Below, piece by piece: positions 34,563 through 43,856 of a stretch of 64,000 nt of DNA (positions are counted from its first letter, which is position 1; every line of letters starts with the position of its first letter). The stretch spans positions 21,797-85,796 of the forward strand of contig CAZOGC010000010.1 of assembly GCA_964579505.1 (NCBI GenBank), written 5' to 3'. This DNA is from JAJYSO01 sp964579505 (GTDB taxonomy: Bacteria; Bacteroidota; Bacteroidia; Flavobacteriales; Flavobacteriaceae). Made by a program: the position numbers and the translations under genes. The notes under the pieces were generated by a model, which saw only the letters and a list, made by a program, of their open reading frames with translations, ran no database searches and had not been told where the DNA came from.

Positions 34563-37178
34563 CTAATCTTCTTCCTCTTCAAATAAATTGCCTTGGGTTT
34601 CTTTAGGCTTATCGATTTCTTCTGCTTCTGATTGAATTTCTTCTTCCTCTTCTTCTACAGGCAACGGTTCAAGAAGCGTCAATTGGTTTACTGTTTCTGT
34701 GGTTAGTTGATTTCCCTGTGCAGTAATTCCTTTTATGATTATAAATTCTTCTAGGTTTACCGTTTCATTGGGTTTAGCTGCTTTTCCTCTAGGCTTACGA
34801 AATTCAATTTCAAGCATTGGTCGACGATCTGTAGATACCAACTCCAAATACGAATCTGCATGCGCTGTAATTATCAGTTCTTCTTTATCTTTATTTTCTA
34901 TCTCAAATCGTTTAACGAAAAAGCGTTCTTTGCTACCCTCCCAGTACACTGCTGTAATGGGTTTTTTGGGTAGCCATTTTTCCATTACCACATATTCATC
35001 ATTAAAGTGTGTGGTTAATTCAGGTACAATTGTTTTTGCTATTCCATCTTGGGTAATTAATAAAATACGGTCATCTCCCTTAAACTCGCCCAAAAATTCG
35101 CCGCGTTCATCAACATTTATGCGTTTTACGGTTTCATCAAACCAAATTTTTCGGGGTTTTAAGGTAGAAACACCTTCTTCTTTCAATTCAATTCGTTTTA
35201 CCGGGTGCTTGCTTACCAAATTTCCTTTAACCCCTCTCCCTTTTATAGCAAGATCCGCAAAATCTATCTCAAATTTTAATTTTTTCTTCTTTCCGGTTTG
35301 ACGTAAATACACGGTTACCGTTTCAGCCTCTCCATTTGGATTAGCCGAAAAATAAAGCACCTTTGTTCCCGGTTTACCTTTACCTACACTGTATTCGCGA
35401 TCTCGTGTAATGGCTGTTACCGCAAAACGTTTCATATATACGTTGCCTTTTTGCCCATCGCGATACATTAAATTGTAAATAGTGCGTTTGTCTTTCTTTT
35501 TAAAAATGGCCACGTGAATAATCTTTTTCCCTATAAAAACCTTATTATCCACTTTCACCACTTTCATAACACCCTCTTCTGTAAAACAAATAATATCATC
35601 TATATCACTACAATTACCGACATATTCGTCTTTGCGCAACCCGATGCCTATAAACCCTTCTTTACGATTTACATACAGTTTATTATTACGAATAACCACT
35701 TTGGTGGCTACAATATCTTCAAAAGCACGCATTTCTGTCTTGCGCTCACGGCCTTTGCCAAATTCTGTTTTTAGATCTTCAAAATAATGAATAGCATATT
35801 CTACTAAATGATCTAGATTGTACTGCACCTCTGCTATTTCTCCTTCTAAAGCTTCTATTTTTTGTTGTGCTTTATCTAAATCAAAGCGAGAAATACGCTT
35901 GATTTTTATTTCGGTTAACCGCACAATGTCTTCCGCTGTTACCGGTCTTTTTAAATGTTTAATATGCGGAACCAACCCCTTATCTATGGCTGCAATTACT
36001 TCTTCCCAAGTTTCTTTTTCTTCAATATCGTGATAAATGCGATTTTCTATAAAAATACGCTCTAAAGAAGCAAAATGCCAACGTTCTTGCAACTCGTGCA
36101 ATTTTATTTCAAGATCTTGCTTTAAAAGGTCTACCGTATTTTCAGTACTTCGTTTTAGAATTTCTGAAACGCTGATAAACTGGGGTTTATCATCAGAAAT
36201 AACACAACTCAACGGAGAAATAGACTGTTCGCAGTTTGTAAAAGCATACAACGCATCTATGGTCTTATCTGGAGAAATATTATGGGGCAAATGAATGAGA
36301 ATCTCTACCTTTTTTGCCGTGTTGTCTTCTATATGCTTAACCTTTATTTTTCCTTTATCGTTGGCTTTTAAAATAGAATCAATCAAAGAGGCCGTGGTGG
36401 TGCCATAAGGAATTTCGGTAATGGCCAACACATCTTTTTCGTGCTGTTCTATTTTAGCACGTACACGCACTTTACCGCCACGCATACCGTCTTTATAGTT
36501 GCTAACATCCATAATACCGCCGGTAGGAAAATCGGGGTATAGCTTAAAACGTTTTCCTTGCAAGTGTTTAATAGAGGCGTCTATGAGTTCTATAAAATTG
36601 TGTGGTAAAATTTTAGTACTCAACCCTACGGCAATTCCTTCTACTCCCTGTGCCAAAAGCAATGGAAACATAACCGGCAAGTCAATAGGTTCTTTTTTAC
36701 GTCCATCATACGAGAGTTGCCAATCGGTAATTTTAGGATTAAAAACCACCCGCAATGCAAACTTAGACAGGCGTGCTTCTATATATCGTGAAGCGGCAGC
36801 TCTATCTCCCGTAAAAATATTTCCCCAGTTTCCTTGAGTGTCTATCAATAAATCTTTTTGCCCTAACTGCACAATGGCATCGCCTATACTGGCATCACCA
36901 TGAGGGTGATACTGCATGGTGTGCCCCACAATGTTTGCCACTTTGTTGTAGCGCCCATCGTCTAACTCTTTCATGGCGTGCATAATGCGCCGCTGAACAG
37001 GTTTAAAGCCGTCTTTTATAGCCGGTACTGCTCGTTCTAGAATTACATATGAGGCATAATCAAGAAACCAATCTTGATACATGCCGGTAATCTTTGTTAA
37101 GGTTTCTCGGGGCTGTGCTGCCCCTTCATTATTAGTTGTTTCGTTTTCTGAACCTTCGTTATGCGTTGCTTCGCTCAT
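34563..37178 (-). CDS. parC: DNA topoisomerase IV subunit A
   Basis: An 871-residue type IIA topoisomerase A subunit. The catalytic tyrosine is Y132 in ASRYIEARLSKF, after the QYHPHGD and GNWGNIFTGDRAA segments of the breakage-reunion domain. The C-terminal beta-pinwheel is present but lacks a clear GyrA box, which favours ParC over GyrA. The tail is strongly acidic (EEEEEEIQSEAEEIDKP). It follows parE by 39 bp, and together they form the decatenase. Confidence 0.93.
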   Translation of the reverse strand: MSEATHNEGSENETTNNEGAAQPRETLTKITGMYQDWFLDYASYVILERAVPAIKDGFKPVQRRIMHAMKELDDGRYNKVANIVGHTMQYHPHGDASIGDAIVQLGQKDLLIDTQGNWGNIFTGDRAAASRYIEARLSKFALRVVFNPKITDWQLSYDGRKKEPIDLPVMFPLLLAQGVEGIAVGLSTKILPHNFIELIDASIKHLQGKRFKLYPDFPTGGIMDVSNYKDGMRGGKVRVRAKIEQHEKDVLAITEIPYGTTTASLIDSILKANDKGKIKVKHIEDNTAKKVEILIHLPHNISPDKTIDALYAFTNCEQSISPLSCVISDDKPQFISVSEILKRSTENTVDLLKQDLEIKLHELQERWHFASLERIFIENRIYHDIEEKETWEEVIAAIDKGLVPHIKHLKRPVTAEDIVRLTEIKIKRISRFDLDKAQQKIEALEGEIAEVQYNLDHLVEYAIHYFEDLKTEFGKGRERKTEMRAFEDIVATKVVIRNNKLYVNRKEGFIGIGLRKDEYVGNCSDIDDIICFTEEGVMKVVKVDNKVFIGKKIIHVAIFKKKDKRTIYNLMYRDGQKGNVYMKRFAVTAITRDREYSVGKGKPGTKVLYFSANPNGEAETVTVYLRQTGKKKKLKFEIDFADLAIKGRGVKGNLVSKHPVKRIELKEEGVSTLKPRKIWFDETVKRINVDERGEFLGEFKGDDRILLITQDGIAKTIVPELTTHFNDEYVVMEKWLPKKPITAVYWEGSKERFFVKRFEIENKDKEELIITAHADSYLELVSTDRRPMLEIEFRKPRGKAAKPNETVNLEEFIIIKGITAQGNQLTTETVNQLTLLEPLPVEEEEEEIQSEAEEIDKPKETQGNLFEEEED

Positions 37179-37217
37179 CTATATTGTAACGTTTAAACCG
37201 CGTTTATGATTTTTATT

Positions 37218-39077
37218 TTATGCCACTTCTTCTTCGCGAATCGTATCTAATTCTGTGCGTAAGTTTTCAATGATAAATTCCTGCCTGTCGCGTGTGTTTT
37301 TACCCATATAAAAACGCAACATTTGTTCTATTCCCATCTCCTTGTCTAACATAACCGGATCTAGGCGAATATCTTCTCCAATAAAATGAGAAAATTCTTC
37401 CGGAGAGATTTCTCCCAATCCTTTAAAGCGTGTAATTTCCGGTTTTCCACTTAATTTTTGAATGGCTTGTTGTTTTTCTTCTTCTGAATAACAATAATAG
37501 GTTTCTTTTTTGTTGCGTACCCTAAACAATGGGGTTTGCAATATATACAAATGTCCCTCTTTTATCAACTCAGGAAAAAACTGCAAGAAAAAGGTAATGA
37601 GCAACAACCGTATGTGCATGCCATCTACATCTGCATCGGTAGCAATAACAATGTTGTTATACCGCAAATCTTCAATAGAATCTTCTATGTTGAGAGCTGC
37701 TTGCAACAGGTTAAATTCTTCATTTTCATAGACTATTTTTTTGGTTAGCCCATAGCTGTTTAAGGGTTTTCCTTTTAAGCTGAATACGGCTTGTGTTTTC
37801 ACATCGCGCGATTTGGTGATACTTCCACTAGCCGAATCGCCCTCGGTAATAAACAAGGTACTTTCTAAATGCCGATCTTTTTTTGTATCGCCTAAATGAA
37901 TGCGGCAATCGCGTAATTTTTTATTGTGTAAACTCGCTTTTTTAGCTCGTTTACGCGCCAGTTTCCGAATGCCCGATAAATCTTTTCGCTCGCGCTCTGC
38001 CGCTAATATTTTTCGTTGCAATTTTTCAGCCGTTTCTTCATTGCGATGTAAATAATTGTCAAGATTTCGTTTAATAAAATCAGTTATGTACGTACGCACG
38101 GTGGGTAACCCATCTCCCATCTCTGTAGAGCCTAGTTTGGTTTTTGTCTGACTTTCAAAAACAGGTTCCATAACCTTTAAGCTTACGGCTGCTACAATAG
38201 ATTTTCGAATATCGTTGGTGTTATAATTTTTATCGTAAAATTCGCGCACTGTTTTTACCAAGGCTTCGCGAAAAGCATTTTGATGGGTTCCTCCTTGAGT
38301 AGTATGTTGCCCGTTTACAAAAGAGTGATATTCTTCGCTGTACTGGGTTTTGTTGTAGGTCAGGGCCACCTCAATATCTTCGCCTCGCAAATGAATAATA
38401 GGAAAAAGACGTTCTTCTTCTACAATGGTCTCTGCTAATAAATCTTTAAGTCCATTTTCTGAATGATAGCGTTCACCATTAAAATCTATGGTCAACCCCG
38501 GGTTGAGGTACACATAGTTTTTTAGCAGCTTTTCTACATACTCGTGCCGAAATTTATAATTTTTAAATATAGTTTCATCAGGAATAAAAGTAACCTTAGT
38601 TCCTTTTCGTCTTGTCGTTTCTTCTAATCGTTCTTCATTTTTAAAAACTCCGCGTTCAAATTCAGCTGAAACCGATTTACCATCTCGGGTAGATTCTACT
38701 CTAAAATAAGTAGACAAGGCATTTACAGCTTTGGTACCTACTCCATTTAATCCTACCGATTTTTTAAAAGCTCGGGTGTCGTATTTCCCTCCGGTATTCA
38801 TTTTAGAAACGACTTCTACCACTTTACCTAACGGAATACCCCGGCCGTAATCGCGTACAATAACACGTTGTCCGTGAATAGAAACCTCAATATTTTTGCC
38901 GGCTCCCATCACAAACTCATCAATAGAGTTATCAATTACTTCTTTTAATAAAACATAAATACCGTCATCTGCACTAGACCCATCTCCCAATTTTCCTACA
39001 TACATACCCGGACGTATTCGGATATGTTCTTTCCAATCTAACGAGCGAATATTTTCCTCGGTGTACTTTGTTGCCAT
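37218..39077 (-). CDS. parE: DNA topoisomerase IV subunit B
   Basis: A 619-residue ATPase subunit. The GHKL ATP site is at the N-terminus (EVIDNSIDEF, RGIPLG, GLNGVGTKAVNALS); the TOPRIM metal residues are in FITEGDSASG and DADVDGMHIR. Length and the absence of the GyrB insert fit ParE. First gene of the parE-parC operon, with a -7 box at 39115-39122 and two DnaA-box-like sequences further upstream. Confidence 0.93.
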   Translation of the reverse strand: MATKYTEENIRSLDWKEHIRIRPGMYVGKLGDGSSADDGIYVLLKEVIDNSIDEFVMGAGKNIEVSIHGQRVIVRDYGRGIPLGKVVEVVSKMNTGGKYDTRAFKKSVGLNGVGTKAVNALSTYFRVESTRDGKSVSAEFERGVFKNEERLEETTRRKGTKVTFIPDETIFKNYKFRHEYVEKLLKNYVYLNPGLTIDFNGERYHSENGLKDLLAETIVEEERLFPIIHLRGEDIEVALTYNKTQYSEEYHSFVNGQHTTQGGTHQNAFREALVKTVREFYDKNYNTNDIRKSIVAAVSLKVMEPVFESQTKTKLGSTEMGDGLPTVRTYITDFIKRNLDNYLHRNEETAEKLQRKILAAERERKDLSGIRKLARKRAKKASLHNKKLRDCRIHLGDTKKDRHLESTLFITEGDSASGSITKSRDVKTQAVFSLKGKPLNSYGLTKKIVYENEEFNLLQAALNIEDSIEDLRYNNIVIATDADVDGMHIRLLLITFFLQFFPELIKEGHLYILQTPLFRVRNKKETYYCYSEEEKQQAIQKLSGKPEITRFKGLGEISPEEFSHFIGEDIRLDPVMLDKEMGIEQMLRFYMGKNTRDRQEFIIENLRTELDTIREEEVA

Positions 39078-39114
39078 AAATTTTTGATAAAACCCTAATA
39101 TAAGAGGATTCGGA

Positions 39115-39122
39115 CAAATATA
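39115..39122 (-). promoter_or_regulatory. -7 box of parE-parC
   Basis: Minus-strand TATATTTG, 37 bp before the parE start codon. Confidence 0.5.
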
Positions 39123-39140
39123 AAAAGAGTTTAAAGAAGT

Positions 39141-39161
39141 TTATCCACAAAGTTATCCTCA
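39141..39161 (+). promoter_or_regulatory. Two DnaA-box-like sequences
   Basis: TTATCCACA (39141-39149) is a perfect DnaA box; TTATCCTCA (39153-39161) differs at one position. They are in the same orientation 12 bp apart, in the short gap between porP and parE. Confidence 0.4.
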
Positions 39162-39172
39162 AATCACATTTT

Positions 39173-40108
39173 TTAGAAGAAAGGAGAAACACCTTTGGTT
39201 TTGATTGGTGGGTTTAACTCAAATCGGATAAAAATTTCGTGGGTGCCATTGTTGTAGTGAGATAAGGCCGTGGTAGCATAATCGTACGCATATCCCACCA
39301 GAATATTATCGTTTATTTTAAACCCGGCCATACCACTTACGGAAGCGCTAAACCTATAGTTTACTCCTAATGCCAATCGCTGATATAAAATAGTGTTCAG
39401 TGACACGTCTACCGACAAAGGGCCCCCTGAAACGGCTTTTACCAGTGCTGCCGGTTTCAAATTTACTTGATCGTTGAGTTTAAACAGGTACCCGCCAATA
39501 AAATACAAATGCATTTTTCTTCTCGCTACAGAAACTTGCATATCATTATATACTTTGGTTTCTAACAAATTGGGAGTAGAAATTCCCACAAACCACTTAT
39601 GGGTGTAAAAATAAGCACCTACCCCCAGTACCGGCATAAAATGATCAGACACATCTAAATTGAGTCCGTTAGGGTCGTAAATGTTTAATTTAGTAGGATC
39701 TATACTCAGGGTTGTAAAACCTCCTTTTAGTCCAAAGGCCATATAAAATCCCGCTTCAAATGGAATAACGTACGAAAAATTAGCGGCTACTTTATTAAAA
39801 ACAGAAGGCCCTAGCTCATCATTTATAAATTCGACCCCCAGCCCCACTTGCCGACTCTCTCCTACCGGAGAACTAGCTGATAGGTTTAGGGTTTTTGGGG
39901 CGCCCGGAAAGCCAACCCACTGATTGCGGTATAAGGCCAATACACTTAACCGACCACGGGATCCTGTATAAGCCGGATTTACACTCATGGTGTTGTATAT
40001 ATACTGCGTGTATTGTGAGTCTTGTTGTGCCCTTGCGTTTATGCAAAAAAATGGTTCTATCAACAAAAGCAATAGAAAAGAAAAACGGTATAGTCGGACT
40101 ATTTTCAT
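39173..40108 (-). CDS. PorP/SprF family type IX secretion protein
   Basis: A 311-residue outer-membrane protein with a signal peptide (LLLLLIEPFFCINARAQ) and the family opening QDSQYTQYIYNTMSVNPAYTGSRG, followed by repeated amphipathic beta strands. PorP/SprF proteins are needed for secretion or anchoring of specific T9SS type B cargo and are usually encoded beside it. Here it follows, 2 bp apart, a gene for a type B sorting-domain protein. The ATG at 40108 is used; the frame extends to a TTG at 40114. Last gene of the surface-protein operon. Confidence 0.9.
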   Translation of the reverse strand: MKIVRLYRFSFLLLLLIEPFFCINARAQQDSQYTQYIYNTMSVNPAYTGSRGRLSVLALYRNQWVGFPGAPKTLNLSASSPVGESRQVGLGVEFINDELGPSVFNKVAANFSYVIPFEAGFYMAFGLKGGFTTLSIDPTKLNIYDPNGLNLDVSDHFMPVLGVGAYFYTHKWFVGISTPNLLETKVYNDMQVSVARRKMHLYFIGGYLFKLNDQVNLKPAALVKAVSGGPLSVDVSLNTILYQRLALGVNYRFSASVSGMAGFKINDNILVGYAYDYATTALSHYNNGTHEIFIRFELNPPIKTKGVSPFF

Positions 40109-40110
40109 AA

Positions 40111-41409
40111 TCAATTTCCCTTAATATATACAAACCCCACTTTGTGCTTACGTTGCAGTTTTGCCCCTGCATTATACTGGTAAGTAATGATATAGTAGTA
40201 CGTTCCCGTTGGTAGATGATCACCGGAGTTAATGGTTAACCTTCCACTAGAATATCCACTAAAAACATCGCCTGAAGGACCATAATGATTCGTTTCAAAA
40301 ACTTTTACCCCCCAACGGTTAAACACTTTTACATTTAAAATTTTAGCACAACTAGACTGTATGCGCATATACGTGTTGTCTGTAGCACCGGAAACATCTA
40401 TAAGATTGTACACCACAATCGGGCAATGCACGTGATCAGAGGTAATAGCCAGCGTAAACACTCCCACTTTTTTTACGGCAGCCGTTATCGTTTGTTGTTG
40501 TAGGTTTAGCGTTCCCCCTTCGTTTATCCATTTTTGTTGTTGTACGTCCCAACGCGCAATTACCAATGTGCTGTCTGTTGCAGCCTGCATAAAAGGAGGC
40601 GGTGTAGTTACATGGCGGTAAGAAAGCGTTACCGGCAACGGGTTTTGTATTTTCTGATTACGGTTAATCGTCCAATACTCTCGGTTATCAATTTGGGTGA
40701 TATCAATTCCTTTTTGGGATAGTGGATATTGAAAATTTGGATTTTTATGGTAGTAGGTGGTAGTGAAAATTGAAGATATTCCGGAAGCGCCGGTTCCCGC
40801 TTGTCTATAAAAACCATCGGCTCCTATAGGATATACAAACGCAGCGTTCCCCACCTTTCTCACAGCTCCATCTATAAAGCTGTGGTCTGAAACATTTGTT
40901 GCTGTAGCCAATTTTTCAAAAATAAGGAGCCCCCCATAAGCTCTGTTGTTAACAATGCCATGGTTAAATTGTACCGCTCCATCTACATCAAATATAGCGT
41001 TGAGTTGAAAGGGTGAAAATCCGGGATTATTAAAAATTATTTTGTTGAAAAAAAGAGGTTTACTGCCGCTAAACTTTTGAAGTGTATCTCCGTCAAAAAA
41101 AGCGAGTGCTTGTCCGCCAGTATGCCCAAAAAAATAATTGAAGACACCATTATTAAGCAGGTTTTGTTGAAAGTGTGCCTGCCCATCATTGTAAAAGGAA
41201 GCACCGGAAGCATTGTTTACATCTGCAAAAAAGTAAGCGGTACCATCGTTGTGAAACACGGCGTGATTCTCATTATAAAAATGTGCGTGAGCAGAATAAA
41301 GCGTTCCGTGATTTAGGAAAGCTTTTCCTTTGTTTACAATCTGCGCCCATGCCCCGGTAGAACAAATAAGAAACCCTAAGAGGATGCTATGTAAAATGCT
41401 TTTTTTCAC
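40111..41409 (-). CDS. Secreted protein with T9SS type B (gliding motility-associated) C-terminal sorting domain
   Basis: A 432-residue secreted protein. The signal peptide is MKKSILHSILLGFLICSTGAWA. Residues 25-130 are rich in N/G/H/F repeats (FLNHGTLYSAHAHFYNENHAVFHNDGTAYF in outline), suggesting a beta-helix. The C-terminal 85 residues hold the type B sorting domain: VKVFNRWGVKVFETNHY, LPTGTYYYIITYQ, KVGFVYIKG. Such domains send proteins through the type IX system to the cell surface. The partner PorP/SprF gene lies 2 bp downstream. Its role is likely to anchor or assemble the three larger secreted proteins encoded upstream; this is inference. Confidence 0.82.
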   Translation of the reverse strand: MKKSILHSILLGFLICSTGAWAQIVNKGKAFLNHGTLYSAHAHFYNENHAVFHNDGTAYFFADVNNASGASFYNDGQAHFQQNLLNNGVFNYFFGHTGGQALAFFDGDTLQKFSGSKPLFFNKIIFNNPGFSPFQLNAIFDVDGAVQFNHGIVNNRAYGGLLIFEKLATATNVSDHSFIDGAVRKVGNAAFVYPIGADGFYRQAGTGASGISSIFTTTYYHKNPNFQYPLSQKGIDITQIDNREYWTINRNQKIQNPLPVTLSYRHVTTPPPFMQAATDSTLVIARWDVQQQKWINEGGTLNLQQQTITAAVKKVGVFTLAITSDHVHCPIVVYNLIDVSGATDNTYMRIQSSCAKILNVKVFNRWGVKVFETNHYGPSGDVFSGYSSGRLTINSGDHLPTGTYYYIITYQYNAGAKLQRKHKVGFVYIKGN

Positions 41410-41447
41410 GTAAGTGTTTTTAGTTATTGCCTTGCCCCACTTTGTTT

Positions 41448-41524
41448 GTTCCTCGACTCCGCTCGGAAGGACAAAGTGATACTCGTTACTGTTGCACAGT
41501 TCATTCCGAGCGGAGTCGAGGAAC
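41448..41524. repeat. REP-like inverted pair
   Basis: A 21-bp sequence at 41448-41468 (GTTCCTCGACTCCGCTCGGA plus one A) is repeated as its exact reverse complement at 41504-41524, with a 35-bp loop. The right arm's 23-bp form (41501-41523) recurs at 43820-43842. GC-rich against the AT-rich background, in a 153-bp gap between two genes of one operon. Confidence 0.75.
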
Positions 41525-41562
41525 TATTTTATTTATTCTTATCACGCTTTATCATGTTGATT

Positions 41563-43749
41563 TTACTTACTTGTCGAGGAATTATTTACCAACTGTTTTA
41601 CTGTTTTTTCTATCTTATCTAATCGTTTTTGTAGTTGTACATTTTTTTGTTGCAATGCCGTAACCTTGGTTTGCAAGGCATTTATGGTGTCGTGTTGCTG
41701 AATGGTATAAAGGTATAATTCTTCTATTTTTTCTAACGATTTAACCGACAAACGAGTTATATTAAACTCATACCCACCGTCTTTGGCGCGGTTTAATGCC
41801 CAAGCCGGTAAAATGCCCGGCAGGTGCTTATACTTCTTAATAAAGCTTTTTACGGTGTTTAAGCTTTTAAATTGATACCCCGTTTTTTGAACCGACTCCT
41901 CCCCAAAATAATCTTTAAAAACATAGTCAGGATACGAAATACCTTTGGTGGTAATTGTACCATCAACCCGTAGTTTTTCATGAGGATCGTCGACTCTAGT
42001 TCCCAGCAAAATTACATTAAGACCTAATAGATCAAGAGTAGCTTTGACCACCGATGCAAATGCCGGGTTACTCGGTTGTGTAACCCCAATACCAACCCAC
42101 CCGTTCTCTAAAACGGTAAGGGCATTGTCGGGAGTGGTAGCCGTTCCATTACCCACAGCAAACAAGGCATTGGTTACATTTTTATTATACCGGCCCACCA
42201 CGGTTTCATTGGGTTGGGTGGCTAGCGTGCCTTTACCAAAAGCCGCTGAGGCGGCACCGGAAGCCGTTACGTTCTTGCCCACGGCTATAGAGTTGGTGCC
42301 CACACTACCGGTGGCTGTGGGGCTCCCCCCTCGTATAGCGCCCATAACATCTAGTGTAGCACCGGTAATAAAACTACTCGTTTTGCCAATAGCTACGTTT
42401 CCTTGTTGGTAGATATGATCGGTATTTTGGGTAGCTTTTTGAGTAGTGCCTTGCTTGTACCAGGGTTCTATGGCTACTTTATCTACTGTGATTGAACTGA
42501 GTACTCCTTTATTGGTTTCGGCTACACTATCTACTATCACCACCCTAGATTTTGAAAGATCACCTGTTTGGCCCGGTAAATCACGTACGCGCACTTTGCC
42601 TTGCATGACATCCAGTTGCTGGGTAGGTACCATATCGGTACCAGCCATTCCTAGAGCCATGTTTCCATTTTTTAAAACGGTAACCGCATTGCTGCGATTT
42701 GTAGTGGCTCCGGTACCATTGCCAATTACAAATAAAGGATCATCGGCTTCCCATGTTTCTATATTTACATCGTCAGTAGAAAAAGGCATGTTATACCTCC
42801 CCAACGCAGTTACATAAGAAGAGTTAATGTTGAGTTGCCTCCCCAAAGCGGAAGCATAATAACCATCTACGATGTTATTACGACCAACGGCGAAAGAGTA
42901 ATCGCCTTTTACATGCGATTCTCTACCCAACGAAACAGTTGCTATTCCGGTAGCTTTCGTCTGGCGTCCCATAGCTACTGCATAATCGGCAGAAGCCAGA
43001 GTCATATCGCCAAATGCAAAAGAAGCTTTTCCGGAAGCCAGTCCTCCTCGCGAAGCTGCCACCGGGCTTCCTTCGAAAGCACCATGGTATCCACCACCGG
43101 CAAAAGCTCCATAAGCCGATGCCACCGAACCGTAACCCAAAGCCACAGCATTTTTACCACTGGCCTCCACATTCTGTCCTACTGCCAAGGTGTTTTCGCC
43201 CACCTTAATCGTGTCTGCTTTCCCCCAAGTCCCTGCATTAATAGGCCCATCAACGTATAATCGTGGTTGTAAACTACCCATAAACGCAAGAGCATCGCTT
43301 CCTATAGCCACATTGCCACTAATGTACACGCTATCGGTATTTTGGGTAGCTTTTTGAGTGGTGCCTTGCTTATACCAGGGTTCTATTCCGAAGGTATCGG
43401 TATCCATAATCAACCGGTGCCACTGCCCACTGCCAGGAACTCCGTCTTTTGTTGTCCAATAATAAAATCCGGGAGAAATATTTTGAGCCGGCACAGTGGC
43501 GGTATTGTATACTAAAAGAGAATTCACCTTTAACGAATCTGTAGCGCTTTCACCAATAATCGGAGCAAAACTGGTAAGATCTTGCAATGCTACCCGTGGA
43601 ATAAGTATTCCCCGAGTAGTAGACTGCATATCTATAACGGCCGCTTTACTGGGTTTTTCAGTTCCAAAGCCCACCTGCGCCGTCACCGTCTGCATTACAA
43701 AGAAGAATACACACCACAGTATATTGTTTATGAACCCGGTTTTTTTCAT
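41563..43749 (-). CDS. Secreted fibre-like protein with YadA-type head repeats and C-terminal coiled coil
   Basis: A 728-residue secreted protein with signal peptide MKKTGFINNILWC...VTA. Residues about 25-115 hold the N-terminal module shared with the next two upstream genes (VGFGTEKPSKAAVIDM, RGILIPRVAL, LLVYNT, GFYYW). Residues about 165-330 contain YadA/Hep_Hag-like head repeats (AVALGYGSVASAYGAFAGG, YAVAMGRQTKATG, FAVGRN, SALGRQ). The segment EPWYKQGTTQKATQNTD occurs twice. The C-terminus has the Bacteroidota fibre motif FIKKYKHLPGILP, KIEELYLYTIQQH and then a coiled coil. No T9SS sorting domain is visible. The start at 43749 avoids a REP element that the longer frame to 43857 would translate. 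Confidence 0.78.
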   Translation of the reverse strand: MKKTGFINNILWCVFFFVMQTVTAQVGFGTEKPSKAAVIDMQSTTRGILIPRVALQDLTSFAPIIGESATDSLKVNSLLVYNTATVPAQNISPGFYYWTTKDGVPGSGQWHRLIMDTDTFGIEPWYKQGTTQKATQNTDSVYISGNVAIGSDALAFMGSLQPRLYVDGPINAGTWGKADTIKVGENTLAVGQNVEASGKNAVALGYGSVASAYGAFAGGGYHGAFEGSPVAASRGGLASGKASFAFGDMTLASADYAVAMGRQTKATGIATVSLGRESHVKGDYSFAVGRNNIVDGYYASALGRQLNINSSYVTALGRYNMPFSTDDVNIETWEADDPLFVIGNGTGATTNRSNAVTVLKNGNMALGMAGTDMVPTQQLDVMQGKVRVRDLPGQTGDLSKSRVVIVDSVAETNKGVLSSITVDKVAIEPWYKQGTTQKATQNTDHIYQQGNVAIGKTSSFITGATLDVMGAIRGGSPTATGSVGTNSIAVGKNVTASGAASAAFGKGTLATQPNETVVGRYNKNVTNALFAVGNGTATTPDNALTVLENGWVGIGVTQPSNPAFASVVKATLDLLGLNVILLGTRVDDPHEKLRVDGTITTKGISYPDYVFKDYFGEESVQKTGYQFKSLNTVKSFIKKYKHLPGILPAWALNRAKDGGYEFNITRLSVKSLEKIEELYLYTIQQHDTINALQTKVTALQQKNVQLQKRLDKIEKTVKQLVNNSSTSK
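42419..42471 (-). repeat. 53-bp internal direct repeat, copy A
   Basis: Identical to 43334-43386 except at two positions. It encodes the second EPWYKQGTTQKATQNTD segment of the fibre-like protein. Confidence 0.8.
43334..43386 (-). repeat. 53-bp internal direct repeat, copy B
   Basis: Partner of 42419-42471. Recombination between the copies would remove about 915 bp, which is 305 codons and in frame, including the head repeats. Confidence 0.8.
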
Positions 43750-43819
43750 TGCTTTTAGGGCCTTGTGTTTGTTTTTTAATTTCCTAATTTTATCATGCTT
43801 TGTCATTCCATCTAGAGCG

Positions 43820-43842
43820 TCATTCCGAGCGGAGTCGAGGAA
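43820..43842 (+). repeat. REP-like single copy
   Basis: A 23-bp sequence identical to 41501-41523 (core TTCCGAGCGGAGTCGAGGAA), in the 107-bp gap between two operon genes. Confidence 0.7.
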
Positions 43843-43856
43843 TTGTCTTGGTAACA

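Noticed and set aside
34735..35301. 188-codon open frame on the plus strand
   Set aside because: Antisense to parC, low-complexity Ser-rich translation, no motif.
41448..41524. CRISPR-like repeat
   Set aside because: Only an inverted pair and one distant copy; no regular direct repeats and no cas genes.
41427..41663. 78-codon frame across the REP pair
   Set aside because: It translates the repeat itself and runs into the antisense of the fibre-like gene.
42044..43260. Several plus-strand frames of 120-140 codons
   Set aside because: Antisense to the fibre-like gene; they mirror its Ala/Gly/Val repeats.
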